Source: Bacteroidaceae bacterium
Lineage (GTDB): Bacteria > Bacteroidota > Bacteroidia > Bacteroidales > Bacteroidaceae
Reading direction: 5' to 3'
NCBI GenBank assembly: GCA_024401185.1
Contig: JAKSLO010000019.1
Span: 1 to 33,295 of the forward strand
DNA length: 33,295 bases
A program made the position numbers and the translations under genes. The notes beneath the pieces were generated by a model that saw only the letters and a program-made list of their open reading frames with translations, ran no database searches and was not told the DNA's origin. Shown here piece after piece: positions 1 to 8,158 of the stretch (positions within the stretch are counted from its first letter, which is position 1; every line of letters begins with the position of its first letter).

Positions 1-40
1 AACTATGCACTAACTGTAAGGTTGTTTTTTATGTTTATCG

Positions 41-178
41 CCTTGAAGAGGATGTCGGCTTTCCAAAGGAAAGTGATGGTATGTACTTGTAATTTCATCG
101 GGGAACATCTCGCAGAGTGTTCACCAGGGAAATTACGAGTGCATACCATCAGGTGCCTGGCACCCATCCTCTTCAAGG
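41..178 (+). ncRNA. Candidate structured RNA with a four-way junction
   Basis: The stretch folds as an outer 14-bp perfect stem (41-54 with 165-178), a left side hairpin (59-64 with 68-73, loop AAA), a 23-bp central stem (74-96 with 129-151), a right side hairpin (152-155/156 with 160/161-164), and a terminal hairpin (103-107 and 109-111 with 115-122, loop GCA). The only two mismatches in the central stem (T84/G141 and T88/G137) are U-G wobbles if the plus strand is transcribed, but A-C mismatches on the other strand. A T-rich stretch follows the outer stem (181-197), like an intrinsic terminator. TAAGGTTG at 17-24 is one base off the Bacteroidota -7 box. A 64-codon open frame across it looks incidental. 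It could instead be a DNA hairpin element such as a MITE, but no target-site duplication is visible at its ends. Confidence 0.5.
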
Positions 179-343
179 GGTTTTGTCTTGGTTTTTATCA
201 AAAAAATGAAGAATAACAATAAAAATCCAGGTTAAAATCTAAATCAAAAATAATGGAACGACAATTTAGGCGTCGGCCTACGGCCTCAAAATCTAAGGAA
301 AATCAATTTAAAATCTGGGTTAAAATCCGTCAAGAGGATATGA

Positions 344-372
344 GTTCTCCCCTCGGGGAGATAGAGGGGGTC
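344..372 (-). repeat. GC-rich palindromic repeat, copy 1
   Basis: The core is a perfect 6-bp hairpin (CTCCCC at 347-352 with GGGGAG at 355-360) followed by a G run. Read on the minus strand it resembles the copies at 5839, 23060 and 29798. It lies in the gene-free first 660 bases. Confidence 0.55.
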
Positions 373-410
373 TTTTCTCCTTTTTCTTTACACACAAATG
401 TACAAAATAC

Positions 411-518
411 CCCAAAATACCCATTTTCTTCGGGATGAATACCTACGGGAATATAACGGGTTAATAACGGGTTGATATCGGGAAGGTATCGGGATGACTA
501 TAGGCTGAGAAAAAAGAG
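411..518 (+). repeat. 11-bp phased array element, copy 1
   Basis: Five consecutive 11-bp units occupy 445-499: ACGGGAATATA, ACGGGTTAATA, ACGGGTTGATA, TCGGGAAGGTA, TCGGGATGACT. A sixth unit (430-440) precedes them, displaced by 4 bp. Upstream is a small hairpin, AAAAT (414-418) ACCC ATTTT (423-427); downstream is an A-rich tract (508-516). The same order of parts occurs at 29217-29322 and, on the minus strand, at 32886-33014. The array ends about 95 bp before the promoter box of the alpha-galactosidase operon and points towards it. Eleven is not a multiple of three and no gene covers it, so it is not a coding repeat. Confidence 0.8.
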
Positions 519-552
519 GACAATAAAACTACAGAGGAAAAACGATGCACAA

Positions 553-601
553 AAAGTATGTCCAAGATACTTTCTGTTTTCAAAAATAAATCGTACCTTT
601 G
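553..601 (+). promoter_or_regulatory. Promoter of the GH27-GH2 operon with an overlapping dyad
   Basis: TACCTTTG at 594-601 matches the Bacteroidota -7 box TAnnTTTG and places the transcript start near 605. The -33 position is occupied by TTT at 571-573. That TTT is the end of a perfect inverted repeat, AAAGTAT (553-559), seven bases, ATACTTT (567-573). A regulator bound there would cover the -33 element, so it is a candidate operator. Confidence 0.65.
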
Positions 602-660
602 CAAAAAGATGTTATGCAACTAAACCTCACATGCATATTCTAACTAAAACCAAAACTAAT

Positions 661-1899
661 ATGAGACAAATGAAGAACTTTATTTTTATTGCCCTGTGCT
701 GGCTGGCTGCACAGCAGGCCTTTGCCCAGAAATGGGAGAAGATAGGCGACAAACCCCAGATGGGATGGAGCACCTGGAACAAGTTTGCAGGCAACATCAA
801 CGAGGACATCATACGCTCCATTGCCGATGCAATGGTGGAGACCGGTCTTGCCGAGGCAGGTTATACGTACATCAACATAGACGACTGCTGGCATGGCAAG
901 CGCGACAAGGACGGATTCATCCAACCCGACCCCAAACGCTTCAGCTCGGGCATCAAGGCATTGGCTGACTATGTGCATGGCAAGAATCTGAAACTCGGCA
1001 TCTACAGCGATGCTGGTACCGGCACTTGCGCCGGAATGCCCGGCAGTCTGGGACACGAATACCAGGATGCCCTGCAGTATGCTCGCTGGGGAGTGGATTA
1101 CCTCAAGGAGGACTGGTGCAACACCACGAACATCAACCCCATCGGTGCCTACCAACTGATGAGCGATGCCTTGCGCGAAGCGGGCCGTCCCATCTTTCTG
1201 AGCATGTGTGAATGGGGTGGCAACGAACCCTGGAAGTGGGCCAGCGAGATAGGACACAGCTGGCGCATCGGCCCTGACATCTGGTGTAACTTCGACTCTA
1301 TACGCGTACACTCCGAGGGCTACACGGACGTGGGCGTGATGCAATGCATCCGCAGAAACGAACCCCTGCGCATCTATGCCGGCAAAGGACATTGGAACGA
1401 CCCCGACATGCTGGAGGTGGGCAACGGCATGACCGTGAACGAAGACCGCGCACACTTCACCATGTGGTGCATGATGGCCTCTCCCCTCATCCTGGGTAAT
1501 GACATCCGTCAGATGAGCCAGGAGACCAAGGATATCGTGATGAACCGTGAAATGATTGCCATCGACCAGGATGAACTGGGTGTGCAAGGCCTGCACTACG
1601 GTGACCGTCAGGGACTGGAATTCTGGTTCAAGCCCCTCAAGGATGGCGAATGGGCCATGACCATACTCAACGCCACAAAGGCACCCATCACCTACGACCT
1701 CAACTGGCAGCAGTTCAACCTGACCGATGAAGAGGTCAGCCACCTCAGCACCAACTTTAGCAGCACGACGTACAAGGTGCGCAACCTATGGACACACAAG
1801 GATGAGGGGAAGACCAACCTTAAAGACAAGACATGGAAGAGTGTCACTATACCCTCGCGTGACGTAATCTCCTACCGACTGATCCCTATTACCAAATAA
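661..1899 (+). CDS. Secreted alpha-galactosidase, glycoside hydrolase family GH27
   Basis: Retaining exo-alpha-galactosidase that removes terminal alpha-1,6-galactose, for example from raffinose-type sugars or galactomannan. The product is 412 aa with a signal peptide (about 1-22, ending AQQAFA). GH27 landmarks are MGWSTWNKF (about 34-42), DDCW (74-77), nucleophile D151 in YLKEDWC, acid/base D206 in RIGPD, and GHWNDPDML near 257-265. The open frame extends upstream, but ATG 661 is chosen because it begins the signal peptide and lies just downstream of the -7 box at 594-601; ATG 670 (MKNFIF) is an equally good start. There is no Shine-Dalgarno sequence. It is the first gene of an operon with the GH2 gene 7 bp downstream. 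Family identity is certain; the natural substrate is inferred. Confidence 0.93.
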   Translation: MRQMKNFIFIALCWLAAQQAFAQKWEKIGDKPQMGWSTWNKFAGNINEDIIRSIADAMVETGLAEAGYTYINIDDCWHGKRDKDGFIQPDPKRFSSGIKALADYVHGKNLKLGIYSDAGTGTCAGMPGSLGHEYQDALQYARWGVDYLKEDWCNTTNINPIGAYQLMSDALREAGRPIFLSMCEWGGNEPWKWASEIGHSWRIGPDIWCNFDSIRVHSEGYTDVGVMQCIRRNEPLRIYAGKGHWNDPDMLEVGNGMTVNEDRAHFTMWCMMASPLILGNDIRQMSQETKDIVMNREMIAIDQDELGVQGLHYGDRQGLEFWFKPLKDGEWAMTILNATKAPITYDLNWQQFNLTDEEVSHLSTNFSSTTYKVRNLWTHKDEGKTNLKDKTWKSVTIPSRDVISYRLIPITK

Positions 1900-1906
1900 C
1901 AACAAC

Positions 1907-4279
1907 ATGAAAATCACTCATTTCTCAGTCCTCGCCCTGTGCCTGCTCTGCAGTCTTGGCAGCAAGGCACAACGCGAACATATCAGCATGGACGACCAAT
2001 GGCAGTTTACCTTTGGAGATGCCTCTTCGCCTGCCAAGGATTTTGGTTGCGGAACGGAATACTTCAACTACCTCACCAAAGCCAACAGCATACACAATGA
2101 GGCACCCTACTCGCCCAAGTTTGAGGCAGAGAAATGGGATAGTGAACACAACCAGAAACACGTGTGGCAAACCGTGGACCTGCCTCACGACTGGGTAGTG
2201 GACCTTCCCTTTGAGGGGAGTGCAAGCCATAGTCACGGCTATAAGACCGTAGGACATAAATATCCCCAATATAGTGTAGGATGGTACAGAAAGACCTTCA
2301 AACTGGGAAATGAAGACAAGGGGAAGCACATAGAATTGCAGTTTGACGGCATCTATCGCGACTCGCGCATCTGGGTGAACGGTTTTTATGTGGGAGGCGA
2401 ACAGAGCGGCTACACCTCTGCCACCTACGACATCTCAGAATACCTGAACTATGGTGACAGCACCAACCTGATTTGCGTGCGCGCCGATGCCACGCTTGAG
2501 GAGGGATGGTTTTATGAAGGTGCCGGCATCTATCGTCACGTATGGCTGAACAAGACCAACCCTGTGCACGTGAAGACATGGGGCACGGCGGTATGGGCAG
2601 ACCTCAACGAGGACTACAGTCAGGCCACGCTGCACGTGAAGGCCGAGGTGATGAACAACATCATACCTGCCACGGGATATGCGCTACGCCACACGCTACT
2701 TGACGCCATGGGCAAGGAGGTGGCCTCAACTGACAGCGAGACCATGCAAGTGCATCAGCCGCACCTGTGGAGCTGCGAAGACCCCTACCTCTATCAGGTT
2801 CGTACAGAGGTACTGGTAAACGGGAGAGTGGTTGATACCTATCTGACCACCACGGGCATTCGCAAAGCAGAATTCGACAAGGACCTCGGATTCCTGCTCA
2901 ACGGCAAACAGGTAAAGCTGAAAGGAGTGAACCTGCATCAAGACCATGCCGGCGTAGGAGCCGCCATGCCCGACGGACTGCAGGAATGGCGCCTGCGAGA
3001 ATTGAAGAAATATGGCGTAAACGCTTACCGAGCCTCTCACAACCCCGCCACAGCAGAGACCCTCGATGCCTGTGACCGACTGGGCATACTGGTGATAGAC
3101 GAAAACCGCCTGTCGGGTGTGAACGAATACCAGAAGCATGTGCTGGGAAACATGATTCTGCGCGACCGCAATCATCCGTCCGTCATCCTGTGGAGCGTTG
3201 CCAACGAAGAATGGGGCATGGAATGGAATGAGTTTGGCGAACGTCTGGCCAAGAGCATGCAGGACTATGCCCACTGGCTGGACCCCAGTCGCAAAGTGAC
3301 AGCAGCCTCATCCAGCGGTCCCACCATACTCGTACCCCTGGACGTGGCTGGCTACAACTACATCATGCAGAACCCCGTGGAGGAACATCGCCAACGCTAC
3401 CCCGAACGCTGTGCCATCGGCACGGAAGAGACATCGGGCTGCGGCACTCGTGGCATCTACTACGACGACCGGAAGAATGGGCACATGGCGGCCATCAACA
3501 GAAGTCCGGAGGGCAAGGACAGTACCCTGAACTGCATAGAGCGCGGATGGAAATTCTACCATGAGCGTCCGTGGCTGGGCGGCCTCTTCTACTGGACAGG
3601 CTTCGACTATCGCGGTGAGCCTAATCCACTCTCCTACCCTGCCACAGGGTCTGAATTCGGCATTCTGGATTACTGCGGCTTCCCGAAAGATGAGGCATTC
3701 TATCTGAAAGCCTGGTGGACGGATGAGCCCGTGCTGCACATTCTGCCCCACTGGAACCTCTCTGGCCATGAGGGTGAACAAGTGGACGTGTGGGTCTATA
3801 GCAACTGCGACGAGGTGGAACTGACGGTCAACGGCAAGAAGCTGGGACGACAGCGTATGCCTCTGGACGGGCACCTGTCATGGAAGGCAACCTATGCCCC
3901 TGGCAATGTGAAAGCCATAGGCTACAAGGCGGGCAGGAAGGTGATGGAGGAGCGACTGGCGACCACAGGACGAGCCACACAGATGAAGGCTGCGGTGGAA
4001 GCGGCAACCGACGTGAGCATCGTCAACATCACCCTGCACGATGACAAGGGGCGCTTTGTACCCGATGCCTGTGAGATGCTTACCATCAAAGCCTCTGAGG
4101 GGCAGAAGATTATGGGAGCCGGCAATGGTGATCCCGCCTTCCGTGGCAAGGAGCGTCCTAAAGACGGAGAGCAACTGCTATCCATACCATCCTTCAACGG
4201 ATGTATGCAAGTCCTTGTCAAGGGAAAGGGTACGCTGGAAGTATCGGGCAAAGGCTACAAGATTGCGATTCCTTTGTGA
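1907..4279 (+). CDS. Secreted GH2 family glycoside hydrolase (beta-galactosidase-like)
   Basis: 790-aa GH2 enzyme with a signal peptide (about 1-21). Domains are an N-terminal sugar-binding jelly roll (about 30-215), an Ig-like domain (about 220-325), a TIM barrel (about 327-600), and C-terminal Ig-like domains resembling DUF4982. GH2 landmarks are GVNLHQDHAGVG (340-351), YRASHNPA (374-381), acid/base E434 in SVANEEWG, and a probable nucleophile E507 or E508 in IGTEETSG. It starts 7 bp after the GH27 stop, so the two are cotranscribed and probably trim galactose-containing glycans together. GH2 enzymes with this tail include beta-galactosidases and other exo-acting types, so the sugar specificity is not settled. 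No SusC/SusD pair is in the window, so this is not a complete polysaccharide-utilisation locus. Confidence 0.9.
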   Translation: MKITHFSVLALCLLCSLGSKAQREHISMDDQWQFTFGDASSPAKDFGCGTEYFNYLTKANSIHNEAPYSPKFEAEKWDSEHNQKHVWQTVDLPHDWVVDLPFEGSASHSHGYKTVGHKYPQYSVGWYRKTFKLGNEDKGKHIELQFDGIYRDSRIWVNGFYVGGEQSGYTSATYDISEYLNYGDSTNLICVRADATLEEGWFYEGAGIYRHVWLNKTNPVHVKTWGTAVWADLNEDYSQATLHVKAEVMNNIIPATGYALRHTLLDAMGKEVASTDSETMQVHQPHLWSCEDPYLYQVRTEVLVNGRVVDTYLTTTGIRKAEFDKDLGFLLNGKQVKLKGVNLHQDHAGVGAAMPDGLQEWRLRELKKYGVNAYRASHNPATAETLDACDRLGILVIDENRLSGVNEYQKHVLGNMILRDRNHPSVILWSVANEEWGMEWNEFGERLAKSMQDYAHWLDPSRKVTAASSSGPTILVPLDVAGYNYIMQNPVEEHRQRYPERCAIGTEETSGCGTRGIYYDDRKNGHMAAINRSPEGKDSTLNCIERGWKFYHERPWLGGLFYWTGFDYRGEPNPLSYPATGSEFGILDYCGFPKDEAFYLKAWWTDEPVLHILPHWNLSGHEGEQVDVWVYSNCDEVELTVNGKKLGRQRMPLDGHLSWKATYAPGNVKAIGYKAGRKVMEERLATTGRATQMKAAVEAATDVSIVNITLHDDKGRFVPDACEMLTIKASEGQKIMGAGNGDPAFRGKERPKDGEQLLSIPSFNGCMQVLVKGKGTLEVSGKGYKIAIPL

Positions 4280-4443
4280 GCAGAATGTGAAAAAAAGCAA
4301 TATAAGGCACAAAAAACAATCAAAGATTTGGCTATTATAGCCGGATTTTATAATTTTGCCGCCAAATCATGCAGAAAATTGTTGAAGGTCAAATCGAACA
4401 ATGTACCCCAAAAGCTGAGTGAATCATTTTTCTTGGCAGCAAA

Positions 4444-4478
4444 GAACCGCAAATCAGGAATTGCCTAATTTGCGGTTC
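4444..4478. terminator. Bidirectional hairpin between convergent GH2 and der genes
   Basis: Perfect 11-bp stem (4444-4454 with 4468-4478, GAACCGCAAAT arm) with further pairing inside (AGG 56-58 with CCT 64-66). It sits between the ends of two convergent genes. Neither side has a long T run, so it may act more as a 3-prime stabiliser than as a strong terminator. The rest of 4280-4521 shows only a small GGCTA-TTA-TAGCC hairpin near 4330 and a TAATTTTG box near 4351 with no gene after it. Confidence 0.65.
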
Positions 4479-4521
4479 TACTATATCTTCATCTTGCCTT
4501 GCAGGCACGATGGAACATGCC

Positions 4522-5835
4522 TTACTTCTGGCGTACAAACAGATTGATGGGCGTGCCGGTGAAGTTCCAGCGTTCACGAATCTTATTCTCAAGGAAACGC
4601 TTGTAGGGATCCTTGATGTACTGAGGCAGGTTGGCATAGAACACGAAGGTGGGAATGCGTGTATCGGGCACCTGCGAGCAGTACTTAATCTTGATGTACT
4701 TGCCCTTCATGGATGGGGGTGGATAAGCCTCAATGAGAGGAAGCATCTCCTCGTTGAGCTTGGTGGTAGAAACACGGCGACGACGATTCTCATATACATC
4801 CTTAGCCGTCTCGAGCACCTTGAAAATGCGCTGCTTAGTGAGAGCCGAGCCAAAGATGATAGGGAAATCATTGAAGGGAGCCATACGATTGCGGATGGCA
4901 TACTCGAACTCGTCCATCACCTTCTGCGTCTTATCGGGTACAAGGTCCCACTTGTTGACCACTACGACAAGACTCTTCTGGTTCTTCTGGATAAGTTGGA
5001 AGATGTTGAGGTCCTGCGACTCTATGCCACGGGTAGCATCAAGCATGAGGATGCACACATCGCTGTTCTCAATGCTACGGATAGAGCGCATCACAGAGTA
5101 GAACTCAAGGTCTTCGTTCACCTTATTCTTCTTGCGGATACCAGCCGTATCAACAAGGTAGAAGTCGAAGCCGAACTTGTTGTAACGGGTATAGATGCTG
5201 TCGCGTGTGGTGCCAGCAATATCGGTAACGATGTTGCGCTCCTCGCCGATGAAAGCGTTGACAATGCTTGACTTACCAGCATTGGGACGTCCCACTACGG
5301 CAAAACGAGGTATGTTCTCATCGGGCATCTCGTCGCTGTTCTTAGGGAACTTCTCGATGACCAAATCAAGCAAGTCGCCCGTTCCACTACCTGTAGCAGC
5401 AGAGATACAGTAGGGGTCGCCAAGACCGAGCGAATAGAACTCTGCCGACTGATACTGCTGTATGTTGTTGTCGGTTTTGTTGCACACCAGCACTACAGGT
5501 TTCTTGGTACGACGCAAGATGCCAGCCACCTCCTCATCGAGGTCGGTAACACTATTCTGCACATCCACCACGAAAAGGATGACATCTGCCTCTTCTGTGG
5601 CCAATGTAACCTGCTTACGGATTTCTTCCTCAAAGATATCGTCGCTGTTGACCACCCAGCCGCCAGTATCGACAACCGAGAACTCATGTCCCGTCCAGAG
5701 GCACTTGCCATACTGGCGGTCACGAGTAGTACCGGCCTCATCACTCACTATGGCATGACGAGTCTGGGTCAGACGATTGAAAAGGGTACTCTTGCCCACA
5801 TTGGGGCGACCCACAATTGCTACTAAATTTGCCAT
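4522..5835 (-). CDS. der: Ribosome biogenesis GTPase Der (EngA)
   Basis: 437-aa protein with two tandem GTPase domains, essential for 50S subunit maturation. The first domain begins [17 protein letters not shown] (P-loop about 8-15) with DTGGW and NKTD. The second has [19 protein letters not shown] and NKWD, followed by a KH-like C-terminal domain ending in a basic tail. I start at 5835 because [11 protein letters not shown] is the conserved family start; the nine residues possible upstream are read from the GC-rich repeat at 5839-5873. It is the last gene of the yceD-rpmF-fabH-era-der cluster. Confidence 0.97.
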   Translation of the reverse strand: MANLVAIVGRPNVGKSTLFNRLTQTRHAIVSDEAGTTRDRQYGKCLWTGHEFSVVDTGGWVVNSDDIFEEEIRKQVTLATEEADVILFVVDVQNSVTDLDEEVAGILRRTKKPVVLVCNKTDNNIQQYQSAEFYSLGLGDPYCISAATGSGTGDLLDLVIEKFPKNSDEMPDENIPRFAVVGRPNAGKSSIVNAFIGEERNIVTDIAGTTRDSIYTRYNKFGFDFYLVDTAGIRKKNKVNEDLEFYSVMRSIRSIENSDVCILMLDATRGIESQDLNIFQLIQKNQKSLVVVVNKWDLVPDKTQKVMDEFEYAIRNRMAPFNDFPIIFGSALTKQRIFKVLETAKDVYENRRRRVSTTKLNEEMLPLIEAYPPPSMKGKYIKIKYCSQVPDTRIPTFVFYANLPQYIKDPYKRFLENKIRERWNFTGTPINLFVRQK

Positions 5836-5838
5836 ATA

Positions 5839-5873
5839 GCCTCTCCCCCAGCCCCTCCTCAAAGGAAGGGGAG
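5839..5873 (+). repeat. GC-rich palindromic repeat, copy 2
   Basis: Runs GCCTCTCCCCC then AGCCCCTCC then AAGGAAGGGGAG; nearly identical in order to the copy at 23060-23096. It begins 4 bp from the der start codon, so it occupies the der leader. Confidence 0.75.
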
Positions 5874-5930
5874 CACACAGGGGGCTCTCTTGTTTAAATT
5901 TGTATCAAAAAATCATATATGCCTCACACT

Positions 5931-5969
5931 GCCTCCCCTCCCTTTTGTGGGAGGGTCTGAGGATGAGGC
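5931..5969 (-). repeat. GC-rich palindromic repeat, copy 3
   Basis: Reverse-oriented copy: on the minus strand it reads GCCTCATCCTCAGACCCTCC, then AAAAGGGAGGGGAGG. It touches the era stop codon. With copy 2 it forms an inverted pair filling much of the era-der gap, and each can form its own hairpin. Confidence 0.7.
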
Positions 5970-6850
5970 TAATCCAGATTATACCCGTACGCCTTTAGTG
6001 CACGGTCACTGTTACGCCAGTCCTTGTCCACCTTGACAAAGACTTCAAGATAGACACTTTTGCCGAAGAAACGCTCCAGACTTTTGCGTGCCTCGCTGCT
6101 GACACGCTTCAGGGCTACACCCTGATGACCGATAATGATACCCTTCTGACTATCACGCTCCACGTAGATAACAGCATTGATATGAATATTCTTCTCAGTC
6201 TCCTTGAACGACTCGACCACAGCCTCCACACTATAGGGAATCTCCTTGTCGTAGTAGAGAAGAATCTTCTCACGCAGAATCTCGGTCACGAAGAAGCGAG
6301 CGGGCTTGTCAGTCCATTGGTCCTTGTCGAAATAGGCAGGCGACTCAGGCAACAGTTCCTTAATGCGCTTGAGCACATTGTCCACGTTGAAGCGATGAAG
6401 GGCGCTGATGGGCATTATCTCCGCCTGTGGAAGCACTTCGTGCCACTCTGCCACCTTCTTCTCAAGGTCACCCTGATTGGAGATATCTATCTTATTGATA
6501 AGCACGATGATGGGGCAACGCATCTTCTGTACCTTAGCCAAAAACTCAGCATTCTTGTCGGGTGTTTCGACCATGTCGGTAACATAAAGAAGCACGTCGG
6601 CATCCTGCAAGGCACTCTCGCTGAACTGCAACATCGACTCCTGCAACTTGTAGTTGGGCTTCAGCACACCAGGAGTGTCGCTGAAACAGATCTGCATTTC
6701 GGGCGTATTGAGGATGCCCATAATGCGATGACGAGTGGTTTGAGCCTTGAAGGTAGCAATAGAGATACGCTCACCAACCAAAAGGTTCATGAGCGTACTC
6801 TTTCCGACGTTGGGGTTTCCAACGATATTTACAAATCCTGCTTTATGCAT
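5969..6850 (-). CDS. era: GTPase Era
   Basis: 293-aa Era GTPase, which binds 16S rRNA and assists 30S maturation. Motifs are P-loop GNPNVGKST (about 10-18), the TTRH switch region, DTPG, NKID, and a C-terminal KH domain (GHQGVALKRVSSEARKSLE). The start MHKAGFVNIVG at 6850 is chosen because the family begins close to the P-loop; seven extra residues upstream (to 6871) are possible but have no support. It lies 99 bp after fabH and 133 bp before der. The 6851-6949 gap is AT-rich with repeated ATTCA-type words and no clear signal. Confidence 0.96.
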   Translation of the reverse strand: MHKAGFVNIVGNPNVGKSTLMNLLVGERISIATFKAQTTRHRIMGILNTPEMQICFSDTPGVLKPNYKLQESMLQFSESALQDADVLLYVTDMVETPDKNAEFLAKVQKMRCPIIVLINKIDISNQGDLEKKVAEWHEVLPQAEIMPISALHRFNVDNVLKRIKELLPESPAYFDKDQWTDKPARFFVTEILREKILLYYDKEIPYSVEAVVESFKETEKNIHINAVIYVERDSQKGIIIGHQGVALKRVSSEARKSLERFFGKSVYLEVFVKVDKDWRNSDRALKAYGYNLD

Positions 6851-6949
6851 CTTCTTTAATTCATAATTCACTATTCACAATGTTCAATTCTTCGTTCACA
6901 ACGTGATTTCGAACTGTCCAATTATGAAATATGAATTTTTAATCAGGAA

Positions 6950-8074
6950 TTATCTGAGCACACCATCGGTGAGCTGCATAGGCTTAACGTCGGTGACGCC
7001 ACGCTTAGCATACCATTCCTCGCGACTGATTTGTCCCTCCTTGTAGAACTCGGCAGGACTCTTGGCAGCCTCGGGAGCACCATCGTAGCCCCATACCATG
7101 TAGCTGGCACCCCAAGTGAAACCAGCACCAAAGGCGGTGAAGACAAGCTTGTCGCCCTTCTTGAGCTTAGGCTCATACTCCCAAAGACAGAGAGGAAGTG
7201 TACCACCAGAGGTATTGGCCATGTGGTCGATGTTAATCATGATGTGATCCTCCTCTATGCCAATACGGCCAGCCACAGAAGTCTCGATATTGATATTTGC
7301 CTGATGGGGAACAACCCATGCGATGTTGTCCTTGTTCAAACCGTTGCGCTCAGCAATCTGCTTCACAGCCGTACTCATATCGAGCACAGCGTGCTTATAG
7401 ACCTGACGGCCCTCCTGGTAAACAGTATGCTCACGATCGTCAACACTCTGATGTGTAGGCATCTTGGCACTACCGCCAGCCTTCATCTGCAAGTTCTGCA
7501 AACCCTTGCCATCCACGTGGTACACACCATCCATCAAGCCCACCTCCTCGGTAGTGGCCTCCATCATCACGCAAGCTGCACCATCGCCAAAGATAGGACA
7601 AGTGTTGCGGTCTGTGTAGTTGGTCATACTTGACATGTGGTCGCCACCACAAATAATGATACGCTTGTAACGACCGCTGCGAATGTAAGCTGCACCTGCC
7701 TCCATAGCATAGAGGAAACCTGCACAAGCAGCCTCCATGTCATAGCCAAAAGCATTCTTCAAACCACAGTTTCCGATTACAAGTGATGCGGTTGACGGGA
7801 AATGATAGTCGGGAGTAGTCGTGGCCACCAGCACCAGTTCAATACTATCGGGATCAGCCTGAGTCTTCTGGAGCAACTGTTGTACGGCTCTTGTCATCAT
7901 GTATGAAGTACCCGAACCCTGCTCGGGACGAAGGATGTGACGTGTCTTGACACCGATGCGCTCCATGATCCACTCGTCGCTGGTCTCTACGATAGTCGAC
8001 ATTTCCTCATTGTCGAGGATGTAGTCGGGCACGTAGCCGCCGACACCTGTGATTACGGCATTTATCTTTTCCAT
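6950..8074 (-). CDS. fabH: Beta-ketoacyl-ACP synthase III (FabH)
   Basis: Condenses an acyl-CoA primer with malonyl-ACP to begin fatty-acid synthesis. The 374-aa protein has the Cys-His-Asn triad: C117 (EAACAGF), H257 (VPHQANIN) and N287 (ANTSGGT), plus the terminal GAGFTWGASYMVWG motif (316-329). Most FabH proteins end about here, at 315-335 aa. This one continues about 44 residues (331-374, charged, containing EFYKEGQISREEWYAKRG). The gene lies between rpmF and era, and a hairpin with a T run precedes it. Confidence 0.95.
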   Translation of the reverse strand: MEKINAVITGVGGYVPDYILDNEEMSTIVETSDEWIMERIGVKTRHILRPEQGSGTSYMMTRAVQQLLQKTQADPDSIELVLVATTTPDYHFPSTASLVIGNCGLKNAFGYDMEAACAGFLYAMEAGAAYIRSGRYKRIIICGGDHMSSMTNYTDRNTCPIFGDGAACVMMEATTEEVGLMDGVYHVDGKGLQNLQMKAGGSAKMPTHQSVDDREHTVYQEGRQVYKHAVLDMSTAVKQIAERNGLNKDNIAWVVPHQANINIETSVAGRIGIEEDHIMINIDHMANTSGGTLPLCLWEYEPKLKKGDKLVFTAFGAGFTWGASYMVWGYDGAPEAAKSPAEFYKEGQISREEWYAKRGVTDVKPMQLTDGVLR

Positions 8075-8096
8075 ATTATAAAATAGGTGGTTTCTT

Positions 8097-8136
8097 AAAA
8101 AAAATTAGCCGGAGAGTTATGTTGGGCTCTCTGGCT
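8097..8136 (-). terminator. Intrinsic terminator or attenuator between rpmF and fabH
   Basis: On the minus strand a 10-bp stem with one mismatch (8127-8136 with 8107-8116, 10-nt loop) is followed at once by AAT and eight T residues (8104-8097). This is a textbook Rho-independent terminator inside the cluster. Partial read-through would lower fabH, era and der relative to yceD and rpmF. Confidence 0.75.
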
Positions 8137-8158
8137 ATGTTTTAGGGCAAAAATAGAA

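Noticed and set aside
41-178. Integron attC site
   Set aside because: No R-box core GTTRRRY pair, no integrase and no cassette genes; the helices are too regular.
22-216. 64-codon open frame at the left edge
   Set aside because: It lies over the folded element at 41-178, whose paired structure explains the sequence better; no family match.
430-499. CRISPR array
   Set aside because: Units are 11 bp with no separate spacers, and no cas genes are near.
640-1743. 367-codon open frame on the minus strand across the GH27 gene
   Set aside because: Exact antisense of a recognised enzyme with no family features; an effect of codon bias.
661-4279. Complete polysaccharide-utilisation locus
   Set aside because: No SusC/SusD pair, hybrid two-component sensor or FecR-linked sigma factor adjoins the hydrolase genes.
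4351-4423. Short gene after the TAATTTTG box downstream of the GH2 gene
   Set aside because: The only frame is about 17 codons with no recognisable features; the box is probably fortuitous.
4510-5271. 253-codon plus-strand frame across der, and similarly 6125-6859 across era
   Set aside because: Antisense shadows of certain GTPase genes.
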